Shown piece after piece: positions 1 to 8,441 of a DNA stretch of 41,599 bases. The position numbers were made by a program, and so were the translations under genes. Source of the stretch: JAVVEW01 sp032251045 (GTDB lineage Bacteria; Pseudomonadota; Gammaproteobacteria; Methylococcales; Methylomonadaceae); assembly GCA_032251045.1 (NCBI GenBank), contig JAVVEW010000017.1, positions 1 through 41,599 on the forward strand, given 5' to 3'. Below the pieces are notes generated by a model. That model worked only from the letters and a program-made list of their open reading frames with translations. It made no database searches and was not told the DNA's origin. Each line of letters opens with the position of its first letter. The first letter of the stretch is position 1.

Positions 1-29
1 CAAACCCTTTAGAAACAAGGGGAAAAAGA

Positions 30-80
30 AAACCCGTCACCTAAGGAGAATGACCCCAGAGAGACGGGTTTGTCTTTTTT
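30..80. terminator. Bidirectional terminator after ssrA
   Basis: A 9-bp perfect inverted repeat (AAACCCGTC at 30-38, GACGGGTTT at 63-71) encloses a 24-base loop. On the minus strand the stem is followed by TTTTCTTTTT, which suits termination of ssrA 13 bases past its CCA end. On the plus strand it is followed by TGTCTTTTTT, so a gene to the left of the window could use it too. Confidence 0.75.
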
Positions 81-83
81 AAA

Positions 84-469
84 TGGTGGAGGCGGCGGGA
101 ATTGAACCCGCGTCCGCAAGCACTCCGCCTAAAGGTCTACATGCTTATCCTGAGCTTTTGATTTAACCGGAAGCTACCCGTCAGGCCAAGACGACAACCG
201 GCGAGTTCGATTGATTTAACGCCGTTGGCTACGAACAGAAGCCTAAAGCGCGGTCTTGTGTAGGATGACTTCCAGGCGTTTCTCGTTAAGAAAAACTCTA
301 CCCGCACAAGCACAGGCAGCCGGAAGAATGGCGGCTGTTGTTAGGCAGCCAGAGCCATTGAGTAGTTTTCGTCGTTTGCGAATACTTTAAGTCAGTAGGT
401 TTTACGAGCGGTACTGTGCTCGGCATGCACTCAAGGTTTTGCTACCCACGTCGAAGCCAAGTCGCCCCC
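84..469 (-). ncRNA. ssrA: Transfer-messenger RNA (tmRNA)
   Basis: tmRNA rescues ribosomes stalled on broken messages: it acts first as a tRNA-Ala mimic, then as a short message that tags the product for proteolysis. The minus-strand 5' end GGGGGCG (469 downward) pairs over seven bases, one of them G-U, with CGCCTCC just before the encoded ACCA that ends at 84. The T-arm GGGTTCAATTCCC and the hallmark 5' block GACTTGGCTTCGACG are both present. The tag reading frame lies at 379-341 and encodes ANDENYSMALAA followed by TAA, so with the non-encoded first alanine the tag is AANDENYSMALAA. It begins ANDENY and ends in LAA, like the E. coli tag, but has Ser-Met inserted. At 386 nt it is a normal one-piece tmRNA. 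It has its own promoter and terminator. Confidence 0.97.
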
Positions 470-483
470 TTGATGACTGTTTG

Positions 484-512
484 ATCATAGCAAGTGAACC
501 TGAAATTGGCAA
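484..512 (-). promoter_or_regulatory. Sigma-70 promoter of ssrA
   Basis: On the minus strand a TTGCCA -35 box (507-512) and a TATGAT -10 box (484-489) are separated by exactly 17 bases. TGC directly before the -10 box adds an extended -10 element. The mature tmRNA 5' end lies 14 bases further on, so transcription probably starts a few bases earlier and the leader is removed by RNase P. Confidence 0.8.
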
Positions 513-549
513 TAATCATTTTATTTTGGTGGGTTTTTTCCGATTTAGT

Positions 550-2184
550 TCAAGTGATGACCGTGGGTGCGGTCATGCCGGTTAGTTTTTTAATCTGACA
601 GAGTTGTTCGGCCAGTTCGATCAGTTCGCTAAGCGCATCCTGGGCGTCCTGGTTTTGTTGCTGTGGATCGGCCTGGTGGCGTTCGATATAAATGCGCAGC
701 GTAGCGCCGACCGTGCCGGTGCCGGACAGACGAAACACCATGCGCGAGCCGTTGCTGAAGCCGATGCGAATGCCTTGCTTTGCGGCGATACTGCCGTCGA
801 TGGGGTCGGTGTAGCTGAAGTCATCGGCGTATTGCACCTGGTAATCGCCAAACTGCTTGCCGGGCAGGCTGGTCAGTTGTTGTCTGAGCTGATTGATAAT
901 GGTTTCGCCCGTTTCCATCGGCACGGCTTCGTAGTCATGACGGGTGTAGTAATCACGGCCATAGGCGCACCAGTGCTCGCGGACGATGTCGGCTACCGAT
1001 TGTTGTTTGACGGCCAGTAGGTTGAGCCAGAACAAGACCGCCCACAAGCCGTCTTTTTCCCGAACGTGGTCGGAGCCGCTGCCGAAGCTTTCTTCGCCGC
1101 ACAGGGTGATTTTGCCGGCATCAAGCAGGTTGCCGAAGAATTTCCATCCGGTGGGGGTTTCGTAGCAGTTCAGGCCATTTTGTTTGGCCACGCGATCGAC
1201 CGCCTGGCTGGTCGGCATGGAGCGGGCGACACCAGCCAGCCCCTTGGCATAGCCTTTGAGTAAATGCGCGTTGGCGGCCATCACCGCCAGGCTGTCGGAG
1301 GGGGTGACGAAAAAATTGGCGCCCATGATCATGTTGCGGTCGCCGTCGCCGTCGGAGGCCGCGCCCAACGCCGGCGCATCGGTGCTGAACATGCGTTCGG
1401 CCAGTTCGTGGGCGTGGGTCAGGTTGGGGTCGGGGTGGCCGCCGCCGAAATCGGGCAGGGGGGTGGCGTTGATTACTGAACCTTGCGGCGCGCCTAACAG
1501 CGTTTCCAGTATATGTTTGGCATAAGGGCCGGTGATGGCGTGCATGGCGTCGAATAAAATGCTGAGTTGACCGGACTTGAGACGACTTTTAATCAGCTCA
1601 AAATCGAACAGTTCCTGCATCAGTTCGGCGTAATCGGTGACCGGATCGACGATTTCAATAACGGTGTTGCCCAGCCTGCTGACGCCGGTTTGGTCCAGAT
1701 CGATATCCGGGCAATCGGCGATCAGGTAGCGATCGATAACCAGGCTGCGCTGATAAAAAGCGTCGGTGTATTTTTCCGGTGCCGGGCCGCCGTTGCTGAC
1801 GTTGTATTTAATGCCGAAGTCTTCGTCCGGGCCGCCGGGGTTGTGGCTGGCCGAGAGCACCAGGCCGCCGTAGGCGTTGCGTTTTCGAATCAGATTGGAG
1901 GCGGCGGGGGTGGATAATAAACCGCCTTGGCCGATCAGCAAACGGCCAAAACCGTTGGCTACAGCCATTTTGATAATGATTTGCAGGGCGTTCCGGTTGA
2001 AATAGCGGCCATCGCCGCCTAGGACCAGAGTTTGGCCTTGACGGTCTTCCAGGGTGTCGAAAATCGACTGGACAAAATTGGCCAGGTAGTGCGGCTGGGC
2101 AAAGGTTTTGACTTTTTTACGCAGGCCAGAGGTGCCGGGTTTTTGGTCGGTAAAGGGTTGGGTGGCGATGGTTTGAATAGTCAT
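550..2184 (-). CDS. pgm: Alpha-D-glucose phosphate-specific phosphoglucomutase
   Basis: This cytoplasmic enzyme interconverts glucose 1-phosphate and glucose 6-phosphate, linking glycogen and nucleotide-sugar synthesis to central carbon flow. It belongs to the alpha-D-phosphohexomutase superfamily, in the branch shared with eukaryotic PGM1, shown by the N-terminal DQKPGTSGLRKKV block. The phosphoserine loop LSASHNPGGP, the Mg-binding loop DGDGDRNM, the sugar-binding GEESFGSGSDH and a C-terminal phosphate-binding RLSGTGT are all visible in order. I place the start at the ATG at 2184, giving 544 residues. The frame extends upstream to a GTG at 2229, but those 15 residues are unlike the family's N-terminus. 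It sits alone between ssrA and a divergent gene, and its end is about 40 bases from the ssrA promoter. Confidence 0.95.
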   Translation of the reverse strand: MTIQTIATQPFTDQKPGTSGLRKKVKTFAQPHYLANFVQSIFDTLEDRQGQTLVLGGDGRYFNRNALQIIIKMAVANGFGRLLIGQGGLLSTPAASNLIRKRNAYGGLVLSASHNPGGPDEDFGIKYNVSNGGPAPEKYTDAFYQRSLVIDRYLIADCPDIDLDQTGVSRLGNTVIEIVDPVTDYAELMQELFDFELIKSRLKSGQLSILFDAMHAITGPYAKHILETLLGAPQGSVINATPLPDFGGGHPDPNLTHAHELAERMFSTDAPALGAASDGDGDRNMIMGANFFVTPSDSLAVMAANAHLLKGYAKGLAGVARSMPTSQAVDRVAKQNGLNCYETPTGWKFFGNLLDAGKITLCGEESFGSGSDHVREKDGLWAVLFWLNLLAVKQQSVADIVREHWCAYGRDYYTRHDYEAVPMETGETIINQLRQQLTSLPGKQFGDYQVQYADDFSYTDPIDGSIAAKQGIRIGFSNGSRMVFRLSGTGTVGATLRIYIERHQADPQQQNQDAQDALSELIELAEQLCQIKKLTGMTAPTVIT

Positions 2185-2331
2185 AAGGCAAGCATTTTGT
2201 AGTTGTGAAACGGGGCTGGTTGTTGTCACCTATGCCAGGCATTCAATCAATCGGGTAAAATTGGTGCCGGGCAAGCGCGTTGCTGGCTTGACAAGGGGCT
2301 TAACGTTACACCAAAAATTCAGGTTAGGGTA

Positions 2332-2883
2332 GTGATAGACAAATTTCTGTTGCTGTGTGTTGTGCTGTTGTGTGTTGTGGTGCGGCCGGTATTGGCCAGT
2401 GATGGGCAATGGGTGTTGGTGGATTCACGCGCACAAACATTGACGGTTAAACAAGGCGATAAAACGGTGTTGGTGATCGAGAATGTGGCGATTGGCCGAC
2501 AAGGTGCGGGACGTAAACAACATCGCGGTGACGATGTCACTCCAAAAGGGCATTATCAGATTGCCTGGTTTAACGATCAAAGTCCTTATCACAGGTTTTT
2601 GGGATTGAGTTATCCGTCACGCCTGGATGCTGTGAATGGCTATAAACAGGGCATTATCGATAAAAAAACCATGCGGGCGATTATCGATGCGCACGATAAA
2701 GGCCTGATTCCACCACAAAATACCGCCTTAGGTGGGCAGATTGGTATTCATGGCTTGGGTTCGGGTAGTGCGAAAGTGCACCGGGCATTTAACTGGACCC
2801 ATGGCTGTATTGCCGTGACTAACGAGGAGATTGATCGTTTGCGGGCTTTGTTGAAGAAAGATACGCCGGTGGTGGTGCGTTAA
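2332..2883 (+). CDS. Exported L,D-transpeptidase (YkuD-fold) family protein
   Basis: This is a 183-residue protein with an N-terminal signal peptide (hydrophobic residues 5-21, ending around VLAS). The YkuD catalytic signature is clear: HGLGSG followed by WTHGCIAVTNEE, with the nucleophilic cysteine in HGC. Family members form 3-3 cross-links in peptidoglycan or attach lipoproteins to it. The compact size and TPKGHYQI segment resemble the YafK/ErfK-type group, and its exact role cannot be told from sequence. It starts at GTG, and the upstream AGGTTAGGG could serve as a weak ribosome site. It converges on zapE with only 22 bases between stop codons and no clear terminator. Confidence 0.85.
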   Translation: MIDKFLLLCVVLLCVVVRPVLASDGQWVLVDSRAQTLTVKQGDKTVLVIENVAIGRQGAGRKQHRGDDVTPKGHYQIAWFNDQSPYHRFLGLSYPSRLDAVNGYKQGIIDKKTMRAIIDAHDKGLIPPQNTALGGQIGIHGLGSGSAKVHRAFNWTHGCIAVTNEEIDRLRALLKKDTPVVVR

Positions 2884-2905
2884 GGTGCTCTGAGTCGGTG
2901 ATCAT

Positions 2906-4018
2906 TTAGCCGCGATGGTAGGCTGGCGACTGCATTTCCCGCAGTCTTGACAGCATGCGTTTCAGATAAAAGGCATTTTCACCGGGTAAACATAGCGAAT
3001 CAATGGCGGTATCGGCACAGACCATCAGTTGTTTGCGGTAAAAATAGAGCGCGTCGATCAAGGTTGAGAAGCGTTTGCCGGCATCATGATTGTCAGGCCC
3101 GAAGCGTGGCACATGGCTGAGTACCAGCACATCATAATGCTGTGCCAGAGTCTGATAGTCAGCAGGTCCCAGCGCTTGACCGCATAACGCATTGAATTCG
3201 GCCAGAGCAATGCGCCCGTGGTGCGCGGCCAGAGGGAGCTTGCGGCCATAAATGCCCCGAACTGCTTGCGTGTCGGTACTGACTTGTTGGCACAGTGTTC
3301 GATAGTGCTCCAGCAGGCGCGCATGGTTGGCAGGCGTGTTGGGATGCAGCCAATGGGTGTCATGACTGGCCGGTTGATGTCGGTAATCATGTTGGCCGCG
3401 TAGTTCCACGACTTGCAGATGATTTTTTAAGAAATCGATGAAGGGTTGAAACAGTTCTGGGTGATAGCCGCCTTGATATAACGTATCCGGGGGGCGGTTG
3501 GAGGTTGTTACCACCAAGGTGCCAAGCGCCAGTAGTCGAGTGAATAACCGCTTTAGAATCATGGCATTGGCGATGTCTATGACATGAAATTCATCAAAGC
3601 ACAGTACCTGGGTTTGGTGGTGGATGTGTTCGGCAAAATGCGCGATGGGGTCTTGAATCGGCCCTTTGCGATGCCGGTGCATGTAATCATGGACTTCCAG
3701 CATAAAGGTATGAAAATGCACCCGACGTTTTTCGCGCACCGGGCATTGTTGCCAGAATAAGTCCATCAGCATGGATTTGCCGCGCCCGACTTCGCCGTAA
3801 AGATAGACGCCGAGTACCTGCCGTCGCTGCGTTTGAAGGCGTTGCCAGAAACGGGCTTTGGAGCGGGGTAAATCGTCCAGCAGGGCTTGTAAATAGGGTA
3901 GGGTATGGGCCTGGGCGTCATCGTAAAGGATTTGGCCTTGGTCGATCTGTTGTTGATAAATGTCGCGCAAGGCGATGGGGCGGCTGGCGCCGTGGCGGCT
4001 TAGCAGCTTCTTGAACAT
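2906..4018 (-). CDS. zapE: Cell division protein ZapE (AFG1-like ATPase)
   Basis: ZapE is a cytoplasmic P-loop ATPase of the AFG1/LACE1 family. In E. coli it associates with the Z ring and affects FtsZ assembly under stress. The 370-residue length matches the family. Walker A is GEVGRGKS at residues 75-82, Walker B is VLCFDE at 138-143, and the family marker FDEFHVIDIANAMIL follows. TTSNRPPDTLYQ shows the sensor region. The ATG start at 4018 gives the expected MFKKLLSR N-terminus. In many gammaproteobacteria zapE lies near rplM and rpsI, which are not here. The gene stands alone, with a decayed transposase remnant upstream. Confidence 0.92.
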   Translation of the reverse strand: MFKKLLSRHGASRPIALRDIYQQQIDQGQILYDDAQAHTLPYLQALLDDLPRSKARFWQRLQTQRRQVLGVYLYGEVGRGKSMLMDLFWQQCPVREKRRVHFHTFMLEVHDYMHRHRKGPIQDPIAHFAEHIHHQTQVLCFDEFHVIDIANAMILKRLFTRLLALGTLVVTTSNRPPDTLYQGGYHPELFQPFIDFLKNHLQVVELRGQHDYRHQPASHDTHWLHPNTPANHARLLEHYRTLCQQVSTDTQAVRGIYGRKLPLAAHHGRIALAEFNALCGQALGPADYQTLAQHYDVLVLSHVPRFGPDNHDAGKRFSTLIDALYFYRKQLMVCADTAIDSLCLPGENAFYLKRMLSRLREMQSPAYHRG

Positions 4019-4100
4019 TATGCTGAATCCTTAGGCCTTGGGCGAAGGAATGACCTGTTGAATTGGGAATACTATACCGCTCCAATAAACGTATCCAAAC

Positions 4101-4440
4101 TTATCGTCCACTCGATGGGGTGGTATTTTCTTGCTTCACAGGATGCTTGTAAATCCTGTCAGTGCTTACTTTTCCACCCGCGTGACTTCCCGCAGAGCTT
4201 GCGTTAGTTTGTAATGGACTTATCGCTAAGCCAAGCACATTTTTTGCGGCGTTAATGCCCCGGTCATAATCTGACAAACACGCTGGACACGTTGATCTCC
4301 TCACGGACAAGGGTAACGCCGATAACGTATGTCCGCAGCCTGAGCGAGTTTTGCTGCTCGGGAACCAGCGATCAATGCAGCCGACATCCTCGCCCAGTGC
4401 TGTGCTCCCAATGTCCTTTCTGGACGCCAGCTTGAGAGTT
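4101..4440 (-). pseudogene. TnpB (IS200/IS605-type) C-terminal remnant
   Basis: Read on the minus strand, the frame ending at 4101 gives CIDRWFPSSKTRSGCGH, then LPLSVRRSTCPACLSDYD and RGINAAKNVLG. This is the C-terminal zinc ribbon (two CxxC-type pairs) and the last RuvC block of TnpB, the RNA-guided nuclease carried by IS200/IS605 elements. The catalytic-region DRDINAAKN has become DRGINAAKN. Above about 4400 the frame continues but no longer resembles the family, and most of the protein is missing. No start codon, TnpA gene or clear element ends were found. It is a relic rather than an active element. Confidence 0.75.
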
Positions 4441-4472
4441 TGCGTGCTTGTACCTTTGGGCGGTTATCGTGG

Positions 4473-4501
4473 TTGACACGGGGCCTGGATTCGTTGAATA
4501 G
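4473..4501 (+). promoter_or_regulatory. Possible promoter of the sqr gene
   Basis: TTGACA at 4473-4478 matches the -35 consensus fully. The best -10 boxes are TGAATA (16-base spacing) or GAATAG (17-base spacing), both imperfect. The distance to the start codon is about 58 bases. The strong -35 box is the main support. Confidence 0.35.
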
Positions 4502-4558
4502 TGTGCTGGCCAGTCAGGCAATGATAATAATTATGACAGCAGACTTTTTGGAGGTTTT

Positions 4559-5815
4559 ATGGCAGAGCAGCATTTTACAGTTTTGATTGTTGGCGGGGGG
4601 GCTGCGGGTGTGACTGTGGCAAATACTTTACTCAGGCACAATAAAAACCTGTCGGTCGGCTTGATTGAGCCATCGGAGGTACATTATTACCAACCCGGTT
4701 TTACCATTGTCGGCGGCGGCACTTACACTCTGGATAAAACCAAACGTAAGGAAAAGGATTTATTGCATCCTGGCGTCAATTGGTTGAAGGCGCGTTGTCA
4801 ATCCTTTCAGCCGGACACTCACGCGGTGACTTTAGGTTCCGGCGAGGTTATCGGTTACGACTATTTGGTGGTGTGTCCCGGTTTGCAGCTGGATTGGGCG
4901 AAAATCGAAGGATTGACCGATACGTTGGGTAAGAACGGGGTGTGCAGCAATTATTCGCCCGATACGGTTGAATATACGTTTGAATGTATTAAAAGCCTGA
5001 ATTCGGGAACGGCCTTGTTTACCCAGCCGCCGATGCCGATCAAGTGTGCCGGTGCACCTCAGAAAATCATGTATCTGGCCGCCGACAGATTCCGTAAGCA
5101 AGGCGTCAGGGATAAGATTGACATTGCTTTTTACAATGCTGGGCCAGGCATGTTCGGTGTGCCGTTTTTTGCCAAGGCCTTGCTGAAGGTGGTTGAGCGC
5201 TATGGCATTGACGCGCATTTCAACAGTAATCTGGTCGCTATCGACGGCCCGGCCAAAACGGCTACGTTTGAAATCAAGGAAGGCGACAGCACGCGGCGTG
5301 AGAGTCAAGCGTTCGATATGATTCATGTCACGCCGCCGCAAAGCGCGCCGGACTTTATCAAAAACAGCCCGCTGGCCAATCAAGCGGGGTGGCTGGAGGT
5401 GCATCCTAGAACCTTGCAACATGCAAAATTCGAGCGAATTTTTGGCTTGGGTGATGTGACTTCGACGCCGAATGCCAAAACTGCCGCAGCCGTCCGTAAA
5501 CAGGCCCCGGTGGTGGTGGATAATATTCTTAACCTGCTGGCCAACCAGCCGGTGGTGGAAGGTTACGATGGCTATGGTTCATGCCCTTTGACGACGGGTT
5601 TGAATGAAGTCATGTTGGCTGAGTTTGCTTACGACGGCAAAGTGACACCATCGTTTCCATTTTTAGACCCGAGAACGCCGCGTTGGCTCTGGTGGTGGGG
5701 CAAGACCACAGGTTTTCCGTTGTTGTATTGGCAATTGATGCTGAAAGGTTATCGTATCGATATCCCGCATCGGGAGTGCTATGTCAAGCGGCTGGTGGAG
5801 CAAGATAAGTCTTAA
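4559..5815 (+). CDS. sqr: Type II sulfide:quinone oxidoreductase
   Basis: This FAD-dependent peripheral membrane enzyme oxidises sulfide and passes electrons to the quinone pool. Residues 12-17 (GGGAAG) form the FAD-binding loop, and GLGDVTSTPNAKTAAA (from residue 297) is the second flavin site. Three cysteines stand out: Cys129, Cys163 in IKCAGAPQKIMYLA and Cys342 in GYGSCPLTTG. The last two sit in the same motifs as the redox-active pair of mitochondrial SQOR, which places this in the type II group rather than among flavocytochrome c subunits. The tryptophan-rich tail (WLWWWGKTTGFP) probably lies on the membrane. The start is fixed by GGAGG four bases before the ATG. It is a single gene that could serve sulfide detoxification or feed the bc1/oxidase chain encoded further right. 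Confidence 0.9.
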   Translation: MAEQHFTVLIVGGGAAGVTVANTLLRHNKNLSVGLIEPSEVHYYQPGFTIVGGGTYTLDKTKRKEKDLLHPGVNWLKARCQSFQPDTHAVTLGSGEVIGYDYLVVCPGLQLDWAKIEGLTDTLGKNGVCSNYSPDTVEYTFECIKSLNSGTALFTQPPMPIKCAGAPQKIMYLAADRFRKQGVRDKIDIAFYNAGPGMFGVPFFAKALLKVVERYGIDAHFNSNLVAIDGPAKTATFEIKEGDSTRRESQAFDMIHVTPPQSAPDFIKNSPLANQAGWLEVHPRTLQHAKFERIFGLGDVTSTPNAKTAAAVRKQAPVVVDNILNLLANQPVVEGYDGYGSCPLTTGLNEVMLAEFAYDGKVTPSFPFLDPRTPRWLWWWGKTTGFPLLYWQLMLKGYRIDIPHRECYVKRLVEQDKS

Positions 5816-5856
5816 TGGCTTATCAGAACGTTTGCATAGGCTTAGCGCGGGTGAGC

Positions 5857-5899
5857 GACGGACTTAAGATGACGCGGGCGGGTCATCGATCAGTCCGTC
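5857..5899. terminator. Nested hairpin between convergent genes
   Basis: GACGGACT (5857-5864) pairs with AGTCCGTC (5892-5899), and ATGAC (5869-5873) pairs with GTCAT (5882-5886) inside it. The structure lies in the 104-base gap between the convergent sqr and methyltransferase genes. That position suggests a shared transcription end, but there is no T-tract, so any termination would not be classical. Confidence 0.45.
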
Positions 5900-5919
5900 A
5901 TGCTGGATGTAGATGTGGT

Positions 5920-6706
5920 CTATCGTTGGGCGCAGATCGCTACTGCAGGGCCATTAGGGTGGTCGGGCTGTTCAAAGGCGTAGCATAAGTCGGTGTAGCC
6001 AAAATCGCCTAATGCTTGTTCCAGACTGGCCCGGGTCAGCCAGCGACTGGTTGGCTTGGAGCCACCGCAGAATCCCGCCCATTCCAGAGCATCTTGATAA
6101 GATTGCCGGGCGCATTGATAGGTCATCCCGTTATGAGTGATGGTTTCTATGGTTCCGAATTTAGGTTGCAGTTCGGGGCGTTGGCTAATCACGTCAGCGT
6201 CGTAATAATGTGTCCAGATAAAGGCCCGAGGGCTGATGGCGGCGATGTGCTGTAACAATTTAAGCGGTTCTTGCATGTGATAGAGTACGCCGCTGGCTAA
6301 AACCAGATCCACGGCGGGCGGTTTTTGTTCCAGATAAGCCATAAAGTCACCCAGCTGGAATTCAACCCGGTCAAGTTTGAGGATTTGTTTGATACACAGG
6401 CATTTCAGAAAAGACCGGCTGTTGGCTTCAATGGCCGTTATCTGTTTCGCGCCGCCGTTTTGCATCAGATAGGAATGTCCGCCTTCCAAAGGGCCAAGTT
6501 CCAGCACATTCAGTTCCTTGAAGCCGCCAAAAACCTGTTCAGCCCAGATAATGCGGTCATCTTCAAAGAGTCGTGCGCTGCCAGGTTCGGTGACGTAGAT
6601 TCAGGGCATCGGGCAAACGCGAAGACCATTCGCCTTGAAATAGGTTCAAAACGTTCTGGGCGGAAGGTGCTTGTAGCACATATTGATCAAGTATGTCGAG
6701 CGTCAT
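5920..6706 (-). pseudogene. SAM-dependent methyltransferase, apparent frameshift
   Basis: The main open part (to 5920) is a class I SAM methyltransferase core. It has motif I LELGPLEGGHS, the acidic residue of TAIEAN, and DLVLASGVLYHMQEP as motif IV. The natural N-terminus is in another frame: an ATG at 6706 encodes MTLDILDQYVLQ... as far as a TGA at 6565-6563. Removing one C at about 6598 joins the two into a continuous protein reading DALNYVTEPGSARLFEDD. The extra base may be a true mutation or an assembly error. A GTG at 6507 could start the second part, but it would begin only just before motif I. The substrate is unknown. It lies next to cmoA but does not look like CmoB. Confidence 0.7.
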
Positions 6707-6773
6707 GATGGAATACCAGGGTTTGAGGTGTTGATGAAAGGGGCGTTGTTATGGCCAATGTCAAAAAAATGAC

Positions 6774-7550
6774 CTAAGCACGCTTAATAGCTTGAGTATA
6801 CGGGGGGTGGCAAGGCGGTTTGCGGGCAATGAGACCGGCGAAGTTATACCATTTGAAAAATACTTCACATTGTTCGAAACCAACATCGCGCAATAAGGCG
6901 ATATTTTCCGAAAGTTTGTACGGAATCAGCACATTTTCCAGCGCTTCGCGTTTCTGGGCGATTTCCAGTTCGCTGTAATGGTTACGTCGTTTATAGCGAT
7001 AATAGTAATCGATAAAACGGCGATTCAGGGCGCTGTCTTCAGCGAGTACTTTTTCTACCAGAAGTAGCACGCCGCCTGTATTCAATCCAGTGAGTATTTT
7101 GTGCAGCAGCTTTTCCCGGTAAATAGGCCGGATGAATTGCAAGGTTAGGCACAACACCACCACCGAGGCGCGTTCGATGCGCAGGTCGCCATTCAAATCG
7201 GCTTGTTGCAGGCTAAACGGTCGGGTCAATCCTTGGCTAGTCAGTTTTTCCCGGCACTTGGCCAGCATGGCGGCCGAATCATCAATGCCAATGAAGCGGA
7301 TATCAGGGTCAACCGCTTGATCCATGCACAGCAAAGTCGCGCCGGTGGCGCAGCCTAAATCATAAACGTGGCTGTCGGGTTGCGCGTGGTCGGCGGCCAA
7401 TTCGGCGATCATGCGCTGAATTTCCAGATAAAACGGTACCGAACGGGCCACCATGTCATCAAATACGCCAGCTACTTTGGCGCCAAAATGAAAGTCGGTG
7501 ACTTGGCTCAGTGCGGCGTTAAACAGGGCGTCATGTTCCGGGCGAGTCAT
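6774..7550 (-). CDS. cmoA: Carboxy-S-adenosyl-L-methionine synthase CmoA
   Basis: CmoA makes carboxy-SAM from SAM and prephenate. CmoB then uses it to form 5-oxyacetyluridine at the wobble position of tRNAs. Diagnostic blocks are FDDMVARSVPFYLEIQRMI, the SAM loop VYDLGCATGAT, GIDDSAAMLAKCREKL, LCLTLQFI and the C-terminal VFFKWYNFAGLIA. The length is 258 residues against about 247 in E. coli. The ATG overlaps the xerC stop by four bases (ATGA at 7550-7547), so the two are translationally coupled. A CmoB gene is not in this window. Confidence 0.95.
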   Translation of the reverse strand: MTRPEHDALFNAALSQVTDFHFGAKVAGVFDDMVARSVPFYLEIQRMIAELAADHAQPDSHVYDLGCATGATLLCMDQAVDPDIRFIGIDDSAAMLAKCREKLTSQGLTRPFSLQQADLNGDLRIERASVVVLCLTLQFIRPIYREKLLHKILTGLNTGGVLLLVEKVLAEDSALNRRFIDYYYRYKRRNHYSELEIAQKREALENVLIPYKLSENIALLRDVGFEQCEVFFKWYNFAGLIARKPPCHPPYTQAIKRA

Positions 7551-8437
7551 GGTTTTTTCTGCGCCCTGGGATGGGCCTGGTCATAAACCTGGGCCAGGTG
7601 CTGAAAGTCCAGATGCGTGTAAACTTGGGTGGTGCTGATATTGCTGTGGCCCAATAATTCCTGCACGGCACGCAGGTCTTGACTGGATTCGAGCAAATGA
7701 CTGGCGAAACAATGCCGGAGCATATGCGGATGGGTGGCGATGGGAATGTTTTTGTTTCGGCACCAGGTCTTCAGGCGCAATTGCACGGCGCGGGGGCTGA
7801 TGCGTTGGCCGCGCTTGGAAATAAAGATGGCCTGGGTTTTAGGTATCAGTTTGGCGCGCTGTTTCAGCCATTGCCGCAAGGCCGACAGGGCTTTGCTACC
7901 CACGGGCAGGAGGCGTGATTTGCCGCCTTTACCGGCTTTGACCAGCACGCTGGCGGTCTGGATATTTAAGTCGTCAAGATCGAGCTCGGTCAGTTCGCTC
8001 AAACGCAGGCCGGAGGAGTAAAATAGCTCGAACATGGCCTGGTCACGAACTTCCAACAGCGAATCGGCAGGCGCATCCAGCAAGGCGGCAGTTTGGTCGA
8101 CATCCAGCACATTGGGTAGTTTGCGCGGGCTTTTCGGGGCGCGCACCGATTGTGCAGGGTTTTGCTCAGTCAGGTTCTGGGTAAGCAAATAACGATACAG
8201 GCCGCGAATGGCGGATAGTTGTCGTTGCAGGCTTTTGCCATGGATACCTTGGCGGTGGCGTTGCGCGATAAAGGCGCGAATATCGGCCGTTGTCAGCGTA
8301 GCCCAGTCGGTGAGTGTGTGTTTGCGGCAGTAGTCGCGCAGTTGTTCTAAATCAAGCCGATACGCCGAAAGGCTGTGCGGTGAGGCGTTCTTCTGGTAAC
8401 GCAGATAATCCAGAAAAGCGCTTAATTGCTGATCCAT
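7547..8437 (-). CDS. xerC: Tyrosine recombinase XerC
   Basis: XerC with XerD resolves chromosome dimers at dif during division. The 296-residue protein has an N-terminal SAM-like DNA-binding domain (about 1-90) and a C-terminal catalytic domain. Catalytic residues are visible: Arg145 in SGLRLSEL, Lys170 or Lys173 in AGKGGKSR, His238 and Arg241 in HMLRHCFASH, His264 in LLGHSNIS and the nucleophile Tyr273 in TTQVYTHLD. Placement directly after a DUF484 gene, as in E. coli (yigA-xerC), favours XerC over XerD. It starts four bases after the DUF484 stop. Confidence 0.93.
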   Translation of the reverse strand: MDQQLSAFLDYLRYQKNASPHSLSAYRLDLEQLRDYCRKHTLTDWATLTTADIRAFIAQRHRQGIHGKSLQRQLSAIRGLYRYLLTQNLTEQNPAQSVRAPKSPRKLPNVLDVDQTAALLDAPADSLLEVRDQAMFELFYSSGLRLSELTELDLDDLNIQTASVLVKAGKGGKSRLLPVGSKALSALRQWLKQRAKLIPKTQAIFISKRGQRISPRAVQLRLKTWCRNKNIPIATHPHMLRHCFASHLLESSQDLRAVQELLGHSNISTTQVYTHLDFQHLAQVYDQAHPRAQKKP

Positions 8438-8441
8438 GGCG

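Larger units (their letters stand above)
4019..4558. other. Long intergenic region with transposase remnant
   Basis: Most of this 540-base gap is a decayed TnpB fragment (listed separately). The rest holds the probable promoter and ribosome site of the sulfide:quinone oxidoreductase gene (GGAGG at 4550-4554) and a short stretch in front of zapE. I found no intact gene. Confidence 0.7.

Noticed and set aside
84..150. tRNA-Ala-like 3' end
   Set aside because: The T-arm and acceptor end belong to tmRNA. The 5' half, tag frame and promoter show it is not a separate tRNA gene.
2288..2316. Promoter for the L,D-transpeptidase gene
   Set aside because: TTGACA at 2288-2293 is a perfect -35 box, but no acceptable -10 box lies 16-18 bases downstream.
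4832..5422. Minus-strand open frame of about 196 codons
   Set aside because: It is antisense to the sulfide:quinone oxidoreductase, which is fully conserved. No motif is recognisable.
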